From the NCBI GenBank assembly GCA_000969725.1, contig JXSR01S035809.1: a stretch of 29,562 bases of DNA, one strand, 5' to 3'. Below the pieces are notes generated by a model. It worked only from the letters and a program-made list of their open reading frames with translations. It made no database searches and had not been told where the DNA came from. Positions within the stretch are counted from its first letter, which is position 1, and each line of letters opens with the position of its first letter. Made by a program: the position numbers and the translations under genes. This document shows positions 28,228-29,562 of the stretch, piece by piece. The DNA comes from Ophiothrix spiculata (Eukaryota; Echinodermata; Ophiuroidea; Amphilepidida; Ophiotrichidae).

Positions 28228-29122
28228 GTCAAACAAATTGCAAAAGTAATGATATTTTCAGGATAAAATCAGACAAACATATACAACAACTAGTCCAAAA
28301 TCTAGAAAAATCTACTTGGTGGAACAGTGATTAATTTGCATAAAACAAAATGGCTGCCAAAACAGGGGTTACAATTTCAAAATTGGTTAAATCTTTAAAA
28401 CCCGTTCTATTGTGTTCCACTAATCACAAAGAATCAGAAAAAGTATAATTTTACCCATCTCCGATGTATGGTTAATGAGTTATATCTAAAAACGTGATGT
28501 GTCCTATGGGAGATCAAAATTTCAAAATCGTCCGATTTTTTTCAAAATGGTCTCAAATTGTTTCTCTTGCAAAACTATCTACATGAAGTAGTAATTACCA
28601 ATGGCTCAGATGTGCTATTTCTATGGTTACAGATCAAAGTAAACTTAGGGTATTATATTCCAATGTAATGGTAAATATAAACTTTGTTTTGCCTGATACC
28701 ATAGCAACCACTGGTCTAAAAAACTTTAAACTATTACTTCATGTAGACAATTTTGCAAAAGGAACATTTTGAGACCATTTTGAAGAAAATCGGACAATGT
28801 TGAATTTTGTGTCTCCCATAGGACCTTTGCGTGACCCCTGATATTACCTTTCACATAATTGGATATAACTCGTTAACCATACATCGGAGATGGGTATAAG
28901 TGTACTTTTTCTGATTCGTTGTGATAAGTGGAACACAATAGAATGGTTTTTAACACGATTTAAATTTTTTTTGAAATTTAACCCTTGTTTTGGCAGCCAT
29001 TTTGTTTTATGCAAATAAATCACTGTTCCACCAACTAGATTTTTCTAGATTTTTTACTAGTTGTTGTATATGTTTGTCTGATATTTTCCTGTAAATATCA
29101 TTACTTTTGCAATTTGTTTGAC
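28228..29122. mobile_element. 895-bp giant hairpin (foldback) element
   Basis: The outer ends GTCAAACAAATTGCAAAAGT are inverted copies. Alignment continues through AGACAAACATATACAACAAC, GGTGGAACAGTGATT, CAAAATGGCTGCCAAAAC, CATCTCCGATGTATGGTTAA and CTACATGAAGTA. Strong arms are about 28228-28598 and 28730-29122, and weaker pairing reaches almost to the centre. The arms differ by substitutions and an extra ~25 bp in the right arm, so it is an aged natural palindrome. No ORF is recognised. TA lies near both ends, but the target duplication is uncertain. Confidence 0.85.
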
Positions 29123-29562
29123 CTATTTTTTATTTTTACTAGCCTATTAGTATAATCACTAATCTTTATATTATGTACTGTAATAACAAAAGTTTCAATG
29201 AATGGACCAAATAAATGACTTTGGAGTGAAACCAGTTTTGAGAGCAACTAATTGTTAGTAAATAAACATATTTTTGAGTACAATCCTGGCAAAGTACTTT
29301 GGCAAAAATAATATATAAACAGTTAAAATGAAAAAAAACCTTTATAAACCAAAATATCACTTGAGACAATGTTGTGAAAATAGCATTATGATACTTTTTT
29401 GGTATAATTGATATCCTAAACCCGATTGTCTTACAAGAAGTAACAGATTCAAGGAATATAAGAGTATCATGAAGATTCTGTTACGACCCAAAACAAGGAT
29501 CAAGGTCAGAATTAACCTTTCGGGTTCGAGCTAAAAGCAAAGCAGGAATAAATACACTGTAA
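29123..29562. other. No feature recognised
   Basis: AT-rich to the end of the window. A GGGTTCGAGC string near 29521 resembles a B box, but no A box or tRNA fold accompanies it. Confidence 0.4.

Overview
This window looks like AT-rich intergenic or intronic DNA from an animal nuclear genome. I find no host gene, no complete protein-coding gene and no bacterial-style gene arrangement. The evidence for a metazoan is the set of mobile elements: a Penelope-like retroelement, 3' fragments of LINEs, tRNA-derived SINE heads, Tc1/mariner-type elements with TA target duplications and a piggyBac-type MITE with TTAA ends. A marine invertebrate is my best guess, but I cannot name the species. One run of Ns (16537-17241) shows this is an assembled scaffold.

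Layout. 1-2100: mostly featureless, with repeat family A copy 1 (389-1028). 2100-4200: degenerate 27-bp tandem repeats, then a copy of repeat family B interrupted by a 1.12-kb mariner-ended element (2961-4083). 4550-5290: an unidentified GC-richer ORF and a MITE. 5340-8030: a diverged family A copy broken by a minus-strand LINE 3' end (6060-6490) and a 669-bp inverted-repeat element (7169-7837). 8032-8320: truncated piggyBac-type MITE. 8782-11760: three tRNA-derived segments and a second family B copy. 13000-15480: the third family A copy, carrying a 264-bp TA-flanked MITE, a plus-strand LINE 3' end and a 204-bp palindromic MITE.

15855-17423 holds two Penelope-like element pieces in opposite orientation around the sequence gap, bounded by a possible 12-bp target duplication. 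17600-17840 is another minus-strand LINE tail. 18024-20340 is a tandem duplication of about 1.1 kb of family B. Abutting it is a Tc1-like-ended element (20343-21883) with a complete piggyBac-type MITE nested inside. 22140-22360 is a CpG-rich alternating purine-pyrimidine tandem array. 23395-25850 is a decayed minus-strand LINE split by a 1.88-kb long-inverted-repeat element. 25944-26154 is another MITE, 27172-27300 a 42-bp tandem array, 27554-27587 a perfect 34-bp palindrome, 27596-27940 a third piggyBac-type MITE copy, and 28228-29122 a giant hairpin of about 895 bp.

The window therefore records layered transposition. Duplicated host repeats give empty-site controls that date some insertions relative to others. 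No new enzymatic system is visible. The most notable unexplained points are the large foldback elements and a YY1-like motif (CAAAATGGCNGCC) shared by several apparently unrelated repeat families.
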